A DNA stretch of 64,000 nucleotides from Neostapfia colusana (GCA_030760725.1 JASWHV010000001.1:75723683-75787682); one strand, 5' to 3'; shown: positions 31,746-44,667, counted from the stretch's first letter. The notes: generated from the sequence alone by a model not told the origin. Numbers and translations: made by a program.

Positions 31746-32795
31746 CTCCTGAATTTTCGGGCAGCAGCATCACTTCTTCATCTTCTTTGATGAAAATACT
31801 CTTTCCCTGCGGATATGGGTCTGGTCCTGCAATATTAGAGCTAGTACCTGGGCTAGCTTCATCAAAAGAAACCTCACAAGTCTCCAAAATTTTGTTAGTG
31901 TCATGTAAAAGCACACGGTAGCCTCTAGTATGAGATGGGTAACCAAGAAACATGCCATCAACGGATCTAGGTTGAAATTTATCAAGATTACCATGTTTCT
32001 TAACAAAGCATTTACAACCAAAGACCCGAAAGTGTGTGACACTAGGCCTATGTCCAAACCAAAGTTCATATGGTGTTTTACCTAGCTTAGCACGCAAGAA
32101 AACACTATTTGAGACGTAACAAACAGTTGCAATTGCATCAGCCCAAAATTTTCTAGGAGTTTGATATTCATCAAGCATAGTCCTAGCCATCTCAACTAAG
32201 GTTCTGTTCTATCTCTCTACAACACCGTTTTGTTGAGGTACATATGGTGATGAAAATTGATAATCCATTCCATTTTCAGCACAAAAGTGATCAAACGATT
32301 GATTTTGAAATTCGGTTCCGTTATCACTTCTAATTGCTTTTAAAGATCCTGGGTGATCAATTTATAATCTAAGAAACAGGGCGTAGCAAGCGACGAAATA
32401 CTTCGGGGAATGGTTCTAAAGTGACAAAAAGTTTCATTCTTAGATGCCATAAAATAAACCTAAGAGTATCTAGAATAGTCATCAACAATCACAAGAACAT
32501 ACCATTTAGCCCCGAAGGATTGAACACGTGAAGGTCATACGGTGTCAAGGCGCAAAAATTGACCCGGTTCAGTTGTCATGGTCATTGTGAGAGGAGCATA
32601 TGAACCTGCAACCATCTTAGCATGTCTACAAGAAGAGCACACAATTTCTTTGTCCCCCTTAAGCTTAGGCAGCCCACATATGCGATCAAGAGCACTAACA
32701 CGTGTGAGATGATCAAAGCTTACGTGACCAAGTCTACGATGCCAAAAGTATAGGTCTTTTGAATCATTAGCAACTAGACATCTATGCTTAGAGGA
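31746..32795 (-). pseudogene. copia-2 integrase (decayed)
   Basis: The best-preserved part is 31746-32190: MARTMLDEYQTPRKFWADAI, ELWFGHRPSVTHFRVFGC and VDGMFLGYPSHTRGYR, the C-terminal half of a copia integrase close to copia-1. Upstream (32191-32795) the core and zinc-binding region are recognisable at DNA level but interrupted by stops and an indel near 32350-32400. The order and strand match the copia-2 fragments left of the solo LTR. Confidence 0.85.
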
Positions 32796-33155
32796 TTAAA
32801 TATCAAAATCAGCTTTAAAAACTCTTCCAAAGCGATACATATTAAAAATAAGCTCACTATTTGAATCTACAACCTTGCACCAAATTTTAGTGAAAATAAT
32901 TTCCAGATTTTCATCTAGCAATTGTGAAATAGATATCAAGTTGTATTTCAAATTTTTAACAAGTGCCACATCTTTTAAAGTGTAGTGATTATTTACTCTA
33001 ACCGAACCCTTAGCAATTATAGGAGTTGAAGAATTATCGGCAAAAGTAACATTTTCTACATGCAACACACGAGAGAGGGAGGAGAACCATTCTTTGTTAC
33101 CAGTCATGTGGCATGAGCATCCTGAATCCACAATCCAAATGTTCTCCTTCCTCAA
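32796..33155 (-). pseudogene. copia-2 protease
   Basis: Carries WIVDSGCSCHMTGNKEWFSSLS, VTFADNSSTPIIAKG and LKDVALVKNLKYNL, with the catalytic DSG kept. A second Cys replaces the Arg found in copia-1 after the DSGCS motif. Copia similarity continues only to about 33192, where G2 begins. Confidence 0.88.
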
Positions 33156-33188
33156 GCGTGTAAACTACATAGAAGTACAATATGTCGA

Positions 33189-36100
33189 TGACACGGCCCC
33201 ACAGCGTTGTCGAGCCAGGATCACACTGAGGGGTGCTGCGTTGCACAGCACCGGATAACACACGTAAAAGGTACAAAGCAGAAGCAAAGTTTTATTACAT
33301 AAACGAGTTTATGAAAATTTTTACAACAAAATATGTTCAGTCTACACTCACAGGCGTAGACTACGCATCGAGTTCACGTTCAGCCCGTGAACGTGTCCCC
33401 GCTAGCACACACGCACACTAAAACGGCGGCGTGCATGACTCCCACTCGACGGGGTTTCCCTCTTGGGGTTCCGTCTCCTCCTCGGGAGTTCCGTCCTCAT
33501 AACACCCTGCAAAAGCTTCAAACACAAGCAGTGAGCACGATGGGTCAGCAAGTCTGACCCGTCTCTCCTATACATGAAACTTCTACATGAGGTATTACAG
33601 GGTACATGAGGCAAATAAGATGCAAAGGACTCGCCAAATTATTTGAACCTTACTTTCAAGTTTTAGCAGCAAGTTGTGGAGAACCTCACGCTAAGGCACA
33701 TGAGAGAGCCGCAATCAAACAAGAAACACATTTCTCTCATGTACTTTGCCCAAGGTCGAAAAGAATTTTAATTAGCTCTAAACTACAGCAAGTCATTAAC
33801 AATCAATGTATAGCTTTCAATTAGCAACTTTCACAGGACTCTAACCTGTTCTTTCTACGTCATGGTACAGTGAACCAGTGGTACTCACTGATCACGCGGG
33901 ACGGAGATTATAATCGATTTACACCTGCAGGGTTACCCGAATAACCCATCACGTATGCCCGTACTCGATGTTGCCTACAGCAACCATCACGGACGTCGTA
34001 CACAACCACCTTTCATTCGTCAGACAAATGTTGAACCGGTCCTATCGTCCCGATCCAGAGGTCTGTATGCGCGCATCTGCAGTGCCGCCAGCCGATTTAC
34101 ACCTCAAGCTCTCAACTTACCCTCTAGACGACAAGCAATGCCTCAACACCCAGCTACCCGAATTACATCGGTTTCCCGGTTCCCATATATCCGGTAGGTC
34201 TACAGTACTGTTCTAGCTTGTTCAACAGGCCCGCACATGGCTCAGTTCTCAATCGACACAAGCGGAGCTATGGCACCCAGGCCCCAACGTCCTGCTGCCC
34301 TTACTCTCCGCTCGGTCTCATTTTTCTTGCCATGTGTTTCATTTGCTACCTTTACCCGAGTAGTGTTCCTCTAGGCTATTCTCGCGAGCAGTTCCAACTA
34401 CTCGACTTGTACCGAATCCTACACTATCTTAGCATTGCAGTAGCTAATCGAGGTTTACAGACCTAAGCCCAACCCAGGGTTTTCTTGGCTATGCATTTGG
34501 GTTTTCAAACAAGACTCTAATGCAAAATTGAAGTGGATGCTAAAAGTAAGTTCTCAAAACAGTAAAATTTATAAAAAGGCTAATGCAAACCGGAGCTTGC
34601 TTTGCTGCTGTTGGTCCTAGGCTAGCTGCTCATCTGGAGTGATGAAGTCTAAGACTTCGGGATCCTCCTAAACCTTAGCGACTACATGAGATAAATACAT
34701 ATATGTATCAATTTGAATGCATTCGAATTGAAGTTGAATTTGTGAAGACTATTCGTCTTACTAGAAAGGCCCAATGACTCTGAAATTTTTATTGTGGTTT
34801 GGATACAACCTAAACAGAGACTTGGCCAAGTTTCATTTGCAGCAAAGCTCATTTGGGCTCTCCACAAATAATTGTGTACTTGGCCTTAATTGGAGCTCTT
34901 AGTGTGTTCTAGGGATTTTCATGGAGCAAGCCATGACTTTCTGAAAACTAGATTTTTATAGTATTCTAAAGGAGTTGGTTTCACTTAATTTGAATGTCCC
35001 TAGCTAAAGATATGAGCTAAACAATTTCAGGGAAAAGCTGAAAATGTTTCTGGACATTTTCCATTTTTTCTGGAACAGTTTTATTAATCACATCATTCGG
35101 TAGATCAAATAATCTCAAATGGATCTGAAATTTTTATGGTAGCTCCAGGATATTATGGTGAAATCCTGGCCAAATTTCAGAATTTTCGTCCAAAGGGTTC
35201 TCCTGTTAAAATTCTAAACAGTTTAAATTTTGAAGAATTAATTCTGGAGAAATAAGGATTTTCATAAAGTGAAACTTTATTTGTTGAAAAGCCCTCAGAG
35301 AGCTGAATCCAACAAAATTTGGTCCACTCGATTTGGAGTTTCCTAGCCAAAGTTATGTGGGTTTGAAGTTTGAACTAAATCTGAGAATCAGGGAAAAGTT
35401 TAAAACACTGCACGTGGGTCACACATACAGTGCCTTCTTCAACCTCCCGCCAGCGCCCTACTGCGTGACTAACAGCGACGGTGGCGCGGCTCGTTATCGG
35501 CCGTTACTGCCTAATTATTGACACGGTTTCTTCCTACATGACCCTTGGAGCACGACGCACACGCTGCACAACTCCTCATGCCTCGACATCGCCGGAAACA
35601 TAGTCGGCGACGGTGGCGGCAGAATTGAGTTCGTGTCCGACGGTGCTAGCTCGTGTCAGCGGTGAACACGTTCAACCAACGGGTCGCAAAGCACCACTGG
35701 GGCATGGGGAAGCTAACCCTGCCCTCCTCTTGGCCGGAGATCTCCGGGAAAGTAGACTTCACCGGCGACCCGAGCCGTTTTCACAGGCGGTGGCCAAAAT
35801 AATGGTGCTCCGCTCACTGGGTTGATCATCATCGCTAGGATTTGGCCGAGGTAACTGTGAGGTGCTATTCTAGCTTCAGCTCAACCAGAATTTCCAGTGA
35901 TTTGAGATGAATTTCGGGTTTTGGTTCTCGGTGTTCTATATGACAATCGTCGGGAAAAATGAAATTCTGGCTAACCGGCGCTAAGATGGAGCTAGGGAGC
36001 TCGGGGAATGCTACTAGACCTCGATGCTAACCTCAGAGACCAGTTGGATGCGCCAAAAAAGCTTGGAGCTACCCGGGCAATGGTGTTAAGTCGGAGGTGC

Positions 36101-37092
36101 TTCGGAGTGAATCGGAAAGTGGAAGATTGGCTCCGAAAAGCTCAAGGGGAGCTGATCACGAGCAACTGAGGGCTAGAGCACGTCGAGCAAAAGTCAGCGG
36201 TGCCGTTTGTGGCCTCAGATCGCGGTGGGAGGGACAGGTTTGGCCGGTCGACGGCGAGATGGTGGGTCTCGGTGTAAGGCGACATGCGGCGTGTTTTCTG
36301 TGCGGGAGAGTGTCGATACACTGGTGATATCAGTCTGTGGAGGCTTGGGCGCGACTCGGTGGCCAGAGGCAGCAATCAGCTGCTGGCAAGCTGCTCTCGC
36401 CTTGGCGTCCGCTCGATCGCGCGTGAGAAACCAAGTGAACAGAGGTGGAGTCGGTTCACTCGGCTATCATACTGACAGTGGGTCCCACTTCCATTTTAAC
36501 CTCTGAATTAACTTTCTCCCACTGCTCTAAACAGTAGTTCCACTAATACCCTTTGAAATTTGAATCATCTATCAAATGCCCATTTGAACTTGATAGAATT
36601 CAAATTGTGAAGTGTTTGAATATATTTACAGCACATATGCAGTTTGAAATTCAAATTGAATTTGAATTTGCTAAAATTGGCTCATGTCATGATCAACTCC
36701 AAATGAGTGAAAATTGGTGTGTGAGATCACAAAAATGTACTGAGTGTGAATATGAATCCCACATTTGAATTCATGGGATGAAAGGAGTTTGAATTTGAAT
36801 CTGAGTTCAAACTAGCCTCTTTCTTATTATATCAAAAAATACCTCAAAAAGGTTTTGGATTTGGGTGAAATTTGGCATGAGCATTCGTAGCAAGGTGTAG
36901 GAGTTTTTAATATGCTCAGCCCCTATATGATGCATGTGGGAAATGCCACTTTTGCATTTTGTGAGTTCATCCTCTAATGACCATATTCATTGTGGTTACT
37001 TGCTCTTCAAATGTGTTCATAAGTTGTCCTCAAATGAGGTGTGTGTGGTGTAATGAACACTTTGATTGTGTGCAAAAACTTAGGCCCTTACA
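33189..37092 (-). repeat. G2 LTR (gypsy, minus strand)
   Basis: About 3.9 kb. The minus-strand start TGTAAGGGCC at 37092 follows a purine tract; the other end is near TGACACGG at 33189, uncertain by a few bases because the copia-2 flank resembles it. It is related to, but clearly different from, the G1 and G3 LTRs. A stem-loop lies at 34385-34404 (CGAGTAG pairs with CTGCTCG through one wobble). A GC-rich core spans about 35440-36480. Two diverged copies of a roughly 330-bp unit seem to lie at about 34770-35040 and 35100-35400. Confidence 0.85.
33418..33507 (-). other. acidic frame in G2 LTR
   Basis: Thirty codons after TTTTGCAG on the minus strand, Glu/Pro-rich, ending VEWESCTPPF-stop. The EWES-x-TP end is shared with G3 frames, and the phase relative to CAG is the same. 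Confidence 0.4.
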
Positions 37093-37204
37093 TTCCTCCC
37101 CCCTTAAAAGAATCTCGTCCCGATATTATAAGGTGAAAATGAGAGAGGGGACGGTGGAAAAATTATCGTATGTGCGACACGAAAAAAATCGGGGTAGTTA
37201 GTGC
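37093..37204 (-). other. G2 polypurine tract and 3' scrap of internal region
   Basis: 37093-37105 reads AAGGGGGGAGGAA on the minus strand, next to the G2 LTR, so that LTR was a 3' LTR. Only about 100 bp of internal sequence remain before the E1 LTR starts at 37205. No coding sequence is left. Confidence 0.8.
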
Positions 37205-40200
37205 TGTGACGGACCGAAATCCGTACGTTTAGGATCTCAGAGGGTGGTGCTGCACAATGCGACACCCGACAGCACACATCATAAGGAAAATATTGTATTA
37301 CATAGAAAACAACTGAATATGTACAAAGTAGTACAAGCCTTCAGTTACAACTAAGTATTGAGGTTACAACAGCAGAAGCTAAATTTATACAACTCACGCC
37401 CACCTAACTAGTAAAAGTCGGTTGTCCAGCCCTATGGACAACCCACACTAGCTCCACTGTGCAACTCAGCGCGGCGTGTACGGCTCCCACTCAGCCGTGG
37501 TCCTCAACGGAGGGTAGCCCTCGCCGGTGGACTCGTACCCCGAGTCCGTGGGGTAATCCTCACCTGCAAACACTTAATAGCAGCAACCGTGAGCACGATG
37601 GCTCAGCAAGTCTTAACCGACTCACCTATACATGAAACTCTACATGCAGTTCATAACCAACATGGGATGGCACATTGCAGCAAAGGACACGCCTACAGGT
37701 TCATCCTTAATTCATCTTTTAGCCACAAGTTAACAGTTCATGAATCTGAAATTTAGTAAGCGATATTTGGTGGCACACATGTAGTAATTCAATTTATCAA
37801 TATCAGCGGAATTGAATCACAATCTTCCATAATTTATCTACGTCACGACTCAGTGAACAAATGGTACTCATCATCGTGAGGGACGGCGAATCGACTCGAT
37901 ATACACCTGCAAGGATACCAGAAGAGCACGTCACGTACGCCTACCTGTGGAGCTGCACAGCACGCTCACTCGATGTCGTACGGGACAACCTTTCAGCAAA
38001 CAGCCCAAACGTCAAACTGATCGCACCCAAACGGACAGGAGGTTCCCTACACAGAGCATCTCTCTATGCCCGTTAGCGGATTTCCACCTTGTTGCCCTCA
38101 ACCTACACCTATAAATCGGTGTGTTATGCCTCGACGTCCGGAGGTATAGGTTACATCGGTTTTTCGGGGCCCATATGCCCGATATGCCTTTGGTACGTTC
38201 AAAATTTGTTCAGAGGGGCCGAACACGGATCGGTCCTCAATGGATACGGACAGGGCTGCGCCCACAAGACTTCCTCTTGCTGTGCCCTAGCCCCTGCCTA
38301 GCCTCATTTTCTTACTAAAGTGATCTCACGTCACTCGAACCAATCCCATGTGTCCCAAGCCTATACTCGCGAGTAGATTTCAACTACTCGACTTGTACCG
38401 AAGTTCTATGAATGCTAAGCACAGCCTGACTACTCGAGGACTTAGACACTACCCTCACTCTGGTAGGAATAATCTGGTTATGCACTTTGATTTCATCCAT
38501 CCTACACCTAATGCACAAACATACCTCAAGCTATGTGTATATAAAGCAAAAATTTTATAAACTTGTTAAATGCAAACCAGGGCATGCCTTGTTGCTGCTA
38601 GTCAGTGGTTAGGGCTTCGTCCCGAAGGAGAAAGTCCAGCACTTCCGGGGTTTCCTCGACTTCAGTGACTACACGTAAGCAATATACTATATGCCAATTT
38701 AAATGCAATGTGTTAAATTGAATATGTAAAGACCATAACTCTAGCTAGCCCTCCCCTTTGACTCTAAAATTTTTATGGTGGCTTGGTAGGGTCCTAACCA
38801 GAGACATGACCAAGTTTCATTTGAAACAAAGTTCATTTGAGCTATGTACAAATAAAAGCCTATTTGGTCATTAGTAGAGCCTCTAAGGATTTCCAGGGAC
38901 TTTCATGGCTCAAACCATTACTTTCTGGAAACTAGAGTTTGAAATGGTTCTAATGGAACTGGTTTCATGTCATTTGAAGAATCCTAGATGAAGCTATGCC
39001 CTAAACAAGATTTGAGAAAATCTGAAAAATGTTTCTGTACATTTTTCCATTTTCTCAGGGCAGTTCACTTAATCACACCATTAGGGGAAATAAATTAACT
39101 TGTATGTACATTAAATTTTTCCTGTGACTCAAGGATTTTGAAATGAACATCCGAGCCAAATTTCAGAATTTTTCATAAAGGAATTCTCCAGATAAAATTC
39201 CCAACAGTTTAAACTTGAGGGAATTAATTCTGGAAAAATAATAAGTTTCATGAGCTGAAACTTGTTTTGCTGGTAGTACTCGAAGAGATGAATCTAACAA
39301 AATTTGGTTCACTCAATTGAAGCATCCTACCAAAAGTTATAGCTAGTTGAAGTTTGAACCAAATGCTGAAATTCAAATAAAAGTTTAAACCGGCTGGTGG
39401 GTCCCAAGGCTACGTGTCAGCTCTATAGCTAAAACACATGGGGGTCCACTGAAGCTCCCGTGTAGCCACATGAAATCCCGGTGCCACAGCAGATCCGGCG
39501 CTGTTTTAACAGAGGCCAACACATGCGGGCCGTGGGGCTTCGTCTTCCTCGCGCCCCCGTGGCTCACCGCGGCTCCCCTCGCCGGAGTACTCGCCGGGAG
39601 AGGGTTGCCGTGTATGGAACTCAACCAGACTTGCCGCCCCTGCCTAAAATTGCTCGGGGAACCTGTTGCTGACCTTGTCGCCGGATGGCGATCACCGGGA
39701 ACGGCCGTGCGACGGCAACAGTCGACATGGTGAGTTCGGCGATGTCGGCTGGCACTGTAATGCCTCAACACCCCCTCTGTTGGCTCCTAAGGCACCGCCA
39801 TGACCTACGGAGCAACGACTCATCCCTTGATCTTGCTCAAAATGGTGGCAAACAGGACTTCACCGTGTGACCTAGGCCTAAACCCGATGAAGAACAAAAA
39901 ACACATGGAACTCGATGGTTTCTCGATGGTTTCTTGTGATTCTTGATCCTAAGTGGCCGTGGGTACGTGTAGACCATGCGGGTAGCTTGGCATACACGGT
40001 GGTGGAGTAATCCCTTTGAATTTTTGAGTTTCAGCTGGCTTGGTTCTTCGAACACCGAACAGATGACCGGACAAATTCTACCCCGGCGAGGCATGAGAGG
40101 AAGAGCAGTCGGCACGGGCGTGTTAAGCACCTTAGAGCGGACCTTTTTTGTGTAGCTCATCGGGAATGAAAAGGCTTCTAGCTCTCGGACACCAGGGAGC

Positions 40201-41050
40201 ATAGAGGGTCGGCCGGCGATGGTTTCTTCGCGCGCGGGAGCGGACGCAGCAGCGCTAGCTGGTGAATGAAGCAAAGTCCGTTTGTGCAGCATATGTGGGA
40301 GATCGTACTGAGCGCGAGCTGATCCATAGCAGCGCTGGCGCGGGCGTGGTTGTGAGGGGGTGAGGCGGCAGCGTTCCCGGCAGCCGACCGAAGGCAACAG
40401 AGGCAGTTCTCTCCTCCTTCAGTTCATGACCAGTGGGTCCCCCTCCCCTCTAATTCCTTTCCTGTTTTTCATTTTTGTTTTCACTGAAAAGATCTCAGCT
40501 ACTCACAATTGAATGTGAGACTTAGCCACAAAGTCATGGGTTGAATTTGATTTCCTCAATTTGAAATTGGTTTGGCTAAATTTGCTGCACATTTGAATTT
40601 GAAATTCAAATTCAGTTATGAATTAATGCAAATTTAGCTCCCGACAAGATGAACTTCAATGCGGATGAAAAGCGGTGGACTAACTCAGAAAAATGTGCCG
40701 AGTTTGAATATGAAGTCAACTTTTGAATTCAAGTGATTAAGACTAGCTGAAATTTGAATTTGCATTCAAATAGCCCTTTTTCAAATGTCTACAAAAGTGC
40801 CTCAAAAAGGCTTGGATTTCCTTGAAACTTGGCCTGGGCCTTTCCAAGAATATTTAAGATCTAGGGGTGAGCTCAGCCTCTCATGTTTATGTGTATGAAC
40901 TCCTACTTTTTGGAGTTATGGGTTTCCCCTCTAATCACCCTCTTGATTGTGTTTACTTGCTCTTCTCTAATGTTCATGAGCTATCCACCAAATGAGCTGT
41001 GGTGTGGTGATGTGATGAACATTTTAGCAAGTAAAATCTTGGGCTTTTAC
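37205..41050 (-). repeat. E1 3' LTR (family G3)
   Basis: 3846 bp, inverted relative to the LTR at 47426-51266 and of almost the same length. On the minus strand it runs from GTAAAAGCCC (41050; the first T of the LTR is missing) to CCGTCACA (37205). Stem-loops lie at 38370-38390 and 37590-37605. The GC-rich core (about 39480-40430) matches the core of the LTR at 47426 but not that of the LTRs at 51267 and 60882. Confidence 0.9.
37466..37564 (-). other. acidic frame in E1 LTR
   Basis: Thirty-three codons after TTTGCAG, beginning GEDYPTDSG and ending EWEPYTPR-stop. Identical in length to the frames at 50906 and 53986. Confidence 0.4.
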
Positions 41051-41051
41051 T

Positions 41052-41405
41052 TCAAAGAAACCCTTCGCTCTCCCATGTCGCTTCGTCTGCGGAGTGATTA
41101 CTCAATAGAACTTTGTAGAACCACAACGTACGGTTGCGTGTGGTTCGGGCCTTTTCATAAATTATCTGAATCGGTTCCTCCCGATACGTGAGATCCGGTT
41201 TCAGTTCTTCAATATCCTCCAGCTGAATGGTAGTTGATAGCTTAAGACACTTCCTCAGCTGAGAAATGTGAAAGACGTCATGCACACCAGAGAGTGTCAC
41301 CGGTAATTCTAGCCGGAATGCAGCCGACCCACATCTTTCCACAATCTGGAATAGACCGATGAATCAGGGTGACAACTTTCCTCTCACCCCGAATCTGTTC
41401 TTGCC
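41052..41405 (-). pseudogene. E1 pol tail with chromodomain-like segment (3'-truncated)
   Basis: Contains VFHISQLRKCL, then NRTLWFYKVLLSNH and EATWESEGF, the integrase end and chromodomain. It abuts the LTR directly: the last codons and the purine tract found in E2 and E3 are missing, so roughly 120 bp were deleted at this border together with the first base of the LTR. Confidence 0.85.
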
Positions 41406-42151
41406 CTTCATTGGAGACACATGTAGATACACATTATCCCCGACTTCAAATAGTAAAGGACATCTTCTCCGGTCCGCATACTGTTTTTTCGGGATTGGGC
41501 GGCTTTTAGGTTCGCTTCAATCAGCCGAACCTTTTCCTCCACATTGTTGACAAGATCAATCCCGAAGGTGACCCTTTTGCTAGACTCACACGAATTCAGT
41601 GGTGTGCGGCATTTTCTCCCGTATAGCGCCTCGTAAGGCGCCATCTTGATGCTGGCTTGGTACCCATTGTTGTACGAGAACTCGGCCGATGGTAAGTGAT
41701 CATCCCAATTTTTACCATGGTTGATAGTACAAGCTCATAGCATATCCTCTAGAATCTGATTTACCCGCTCGGTTTGCCCATCCGTCTGCGGGTGGTACGC
41801 TGAACTACGGATCAGCTTCGTCCCTAAGGAAGCGTGTAGCTGCTCTCAAATACGGGACACAAATAAAGTGCCCCGATCCGATATGATGGTGCGGGGTACA
41901 CCATACAAGCATAGGATCCGTGAGATGTACAATTCAGCATACTTCTTGGCATTGTAGTTGGTGTTGACCGGGATAAAATGGGCAACTTTGGTGAGCCGGT
42001 CGATGATCACCCATATTGAATCATGCTTCTGAAATGTGGTGGGTAAACCGACGATAAAATCCATGTCACATCTTCCCACTTCCAGGCAGGAATGCCCAGT
42101 GGTTGTAGCAGTCCCGGTTTTCTCATGTGGTCTGCCTTCACCCTTCGACAT
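41406..42151 (-). pseudogene. E1 integrase core (broken)
   Basis: Pieces are DMDFIVGLPTTFQKHDSIWV, IISDRGTLFVSR (41846-42151), then after a stop at 41846 GTKLIRSSAYHPQTDGQTER in degraded form, and SFNNG-like to ALYGRKCRTPLN (41408-41644). The DDE acids are still recognisable, but at least one frameshift (near 42090) and several stops interrupt the frame. Confidence 0.85.
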
Positions 42152-43251
42152 GTATCACACTCGGACATGTACTTTGCGATCTCCCGCTTCATTCGTGTCC
42201 ACCAAAACTTGTTTCTAAGTTCTTGATATATTTTGTTGCTGCCAGGGTGAATAGAAAACTTTGACAAGTGAGCCTCATCAAAGATTTTCTTCCGTAACTC
42301 TAGGTTAAGGGGTACGACAATCCAGTCCTTGAACCATAGGACGCCGTCTCCGTCTTTCCGGAAACATTTCAGCTCCCCACTGTCTACACGTCTCCGCAAA
42401 TGCGACATGCCCTTGTCATGTTTCTGAGCTGCTGCTATTTCTTCACGGATGGTGGGGATCAAAGCTAAGTTATAGAGAGCTCCATGTGGTATCACATGCA
42501 ATGGTGGCTCGCTCTCTTCCAATGGGGTGATGATTAGATTGTTGACGTGTGACTTGCGACTCAGCGCATCCGCCACTACGTTTGCCTTGCCGGGGTGATA
42601 ATGGATCTCTATTTCATAATCCTTTATCAACTTCAACCATCTTCGCTGCCTCATGTTCAGCTCTTTCTGAGTGAATATGTAATTGAGGCTTTTGTGGTCG
42701 GTATATAAATGCACGAGGTTACCGAGTAGGTAGTGCCTCCACATTTTGAGTGCGAGTACTACGGCAGCGAGCTCTAAGTCATGAGTTGGATAATTCTGCT
42801 CATGGTTTCTGAACTGCCGTGATCCATACGCGACCACGCTTCGGACTTGCATCAGTAGACATCCGAGCCCAATGCCGGATGCATCGCAGTACACATCGAA
42901 CGGTTTTGTTATGTCTGGCTGCGCCAAAACTGGTGCTGATGTTAGGTGCTTCACTAATGCCTTGAACGCTGCTTCACATGCTGGACTCCAAACATATTTG
43001 GTAGCCTTCTTCAGCAGCTCTTTCATAGGCTTGGCAATCTTTGAGAAGTTCGAAATGAACCTCCGATAATATCCCGCGAGTCCGAGGAAACTCCGTACCT
43101 CATGAACAGTTCTTGGGGACTTCCAATTCAGCACTTGTGTGATCTTACTCAGATCTACAGCAATGCCCTCTGCAGATAATATGCCCGACAAAAGGCACTT
43201 GCGATATCCAGAATTCGCACTTGCTGAATTTCGCATATAGTTGGTGATCAC
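42152..43251 (-). pseudogene. E1 RT end, RNase H and integrase zinc domain
   Basis: A long open stretch (the frame spans 42007-43251). Visible are LGLAGYYRRFI (RT connection), FDVYCDASGIGLG, ELAAVVLALKMWRHYL, YTDHKSLNYIF and VVADALSRKS (RNase H with its acids), then HPGSNKIYQELRNKFWW and SECDTCRRVKADHM (HHCC). The first 25 residues are out of frame with true RT because of an indel near 43190. Confidence 0.88.
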
Positions 43252-43678
43252 GTAGCCGTTGCAAGACTATACGCAGATGCTTCATGTGTTCTTCCTCCGA
43301 CTTGGAATATACCAATATGTTGTCGATGAAGACCACGACAAACTTGTCCATCTCCGGCATGAATACCGAGTTCATCAAGTACATGATGTGAGCTGGAGCG
43401 TTGGTGAGGCCGAAAGGCATGACCAGGTACTCATAAAGACCGTACCTCGTCGAGAAAGCCGTCTTCGGAATATCATCAGCCCGTATCTTAATCTGATGGA
43501 ACCCGGATCTTAAGTCCATCTTGGAAAAGATCTTTGCTTCGACCAACTGATCAAACAACATGTCGTCCGTGGCAACGGGTACTTGTTCTTGATGGTTACG
43601 GCGTTTAGTGGACGATAGTCCACGCAAAGCCGCAACGTCTCGTCTTTCTTCTTCACAAATAATGCCGAACAGCCCCAT
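43145..43678 (-). pseudogene. E1 reverse transcriptase palm, catalytic Asp changed to Asn
   Basis: Shows FSKMDLRSGFHQIKIR, KTAFSTRYGLYEYLVMPFGLTNAP and VVVFIDNILVYSK. In the other gypsy copies here the last motif is FIDD; here the second catalytic Asp is Asn (near 43325), which should abolish polymerase activity even without the frameshifts on both sides (near 43560 and 43190). Confidence 0.88.
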
Positions 43679-44667
43679 GGCGAGGAGCTCGGCCTAATAA
43701 AACCCTTCTCCAGCAGGTCCGTTAACAGCATCTTCAGTTCAGCCAATTCCTTGGGTGCCATCTTGTACGGCCTTTGGGATATTGGCATAGTTCCTGGTGC
43801 AAGTTCAATCTTGAACTCCACCTCTCGGTCGGGCGGCATCCCCGGTAAATCATCCGGGAACACATCAGGGAACTCACGGACTACTGGAATATCTTCCAAT
43901 CTGATGGTGGTAGCTTGATATACACTTGGAAGTTTTATTTCTGGACTGTCCAGAAATAATGAATGTGACTCGTGCATTTCTGAGTGTAGATGCACGACTC
44001 GGAGGACAGTGTCCAAAACAGCGCCGTGGCGGGTTAACCACGACATCCCTAAGATGACATCGACCTTTTGTCCCTCTAAGGCTATGAGAGACGTGGGGTA
44101 CACTCTACCCGCTAAGCATAATGGTACTTTGGAAACCATCGTGCTTGATGGAATATTCCCACCCGGTGAACAAATCAAATATGGACTTTCGGTGGGTAGT
44201 ATTTGCATGCTGTGTTTAGCAATAAAAGCTTGGCTAATAAAATTATGTGTGGCGCCTGAATCAAATAACACTATGGCGGGATACTGGTGGAGTTGGAATA
44301 TACCCGCAAGGATTGGCTCTCCCTCTGGCACGTCCTCTATGGCGAGTTGGTGTACAGTGCCGGGCTTAGGATTTGCCCGCAGCGCATTAGTGGGGTTCCA
44401 GAGCTGATTCCTCCCCAGAAACTGGGGTGCCACTCCGCTGCCTTGCCTCTCAGGACAGTTGTTGGCGAGGTGTCCTGGCCGACCACATTTGAAGCATGTG
44501 GCTGCTGACTGGCCCATGCTTGGGAGACGAAATCCCGAAATGCGCTGCTGAGGTGCAAACGCACGCGGCATTGCCCGCTGCTGCTGCTGCTGATGTTGTG
44601 GAGGTGGTGCTGGTAACGCCGGCCTGAACACCGGTGGAGAATATGGCCAACTGCGGAATGGCGTCGA
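43510..44667 (-). pseudogene. E1 gag C-terminus, protease and RT N-terminus
   Basis: It begins at the joint with E2 and so lacks most of gag. It has a Pro/Gln-rich stretch, a CCHC knuckle CFKCGRPGHLANNC, the protease motif VLFDSGATHNFIS, CSPGGN, LGMSWL, then RT with RPYKMAPKELAELK and LFVKKKDETLRLCVDYRPL. The frame shifts near 43560 just after NKYPLPR. Protein divergence from E3 is larger than expected from the LTRs, so E1 may belong to a different subfamily. Confidence 0.87.

Larger units (their letters stand above)
24892..33188 (-). mobile_element. copia-2: inverted Sirevirus-like element, split and 5'-truncated in view
   Basis: A minus-strand relative of copia-1. Its parts are 3' LTR 24892-26535, 3' non-coding DNA to about 27470, RNase H/RT to about 28398, a linker to 28581, then after the solo S LTR the integrase and protease (31746-33155). 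It breaks off at about 33188, where the G2 LTR starts; gag and the 5' LTR are not in the window. Relative to copia-1 it lacks about 690 bp of RT. It is more decayed than copia-1. The left flank is 24887-24891 (cttcc). Confidence 0.88.

Noticed and set aside
30917..31921. Several overlapping long frames on both strands
   Set aside because: They are produced by the tandem G-box repeat, which lacks stops in many frames, and they cross the solo LTR border.
39837..40397. 186-residue open frame in the E1 LTR
   Set aside because: A chance frame in a GC-rich LTR core, not kept in the matching core at 47990-49070.
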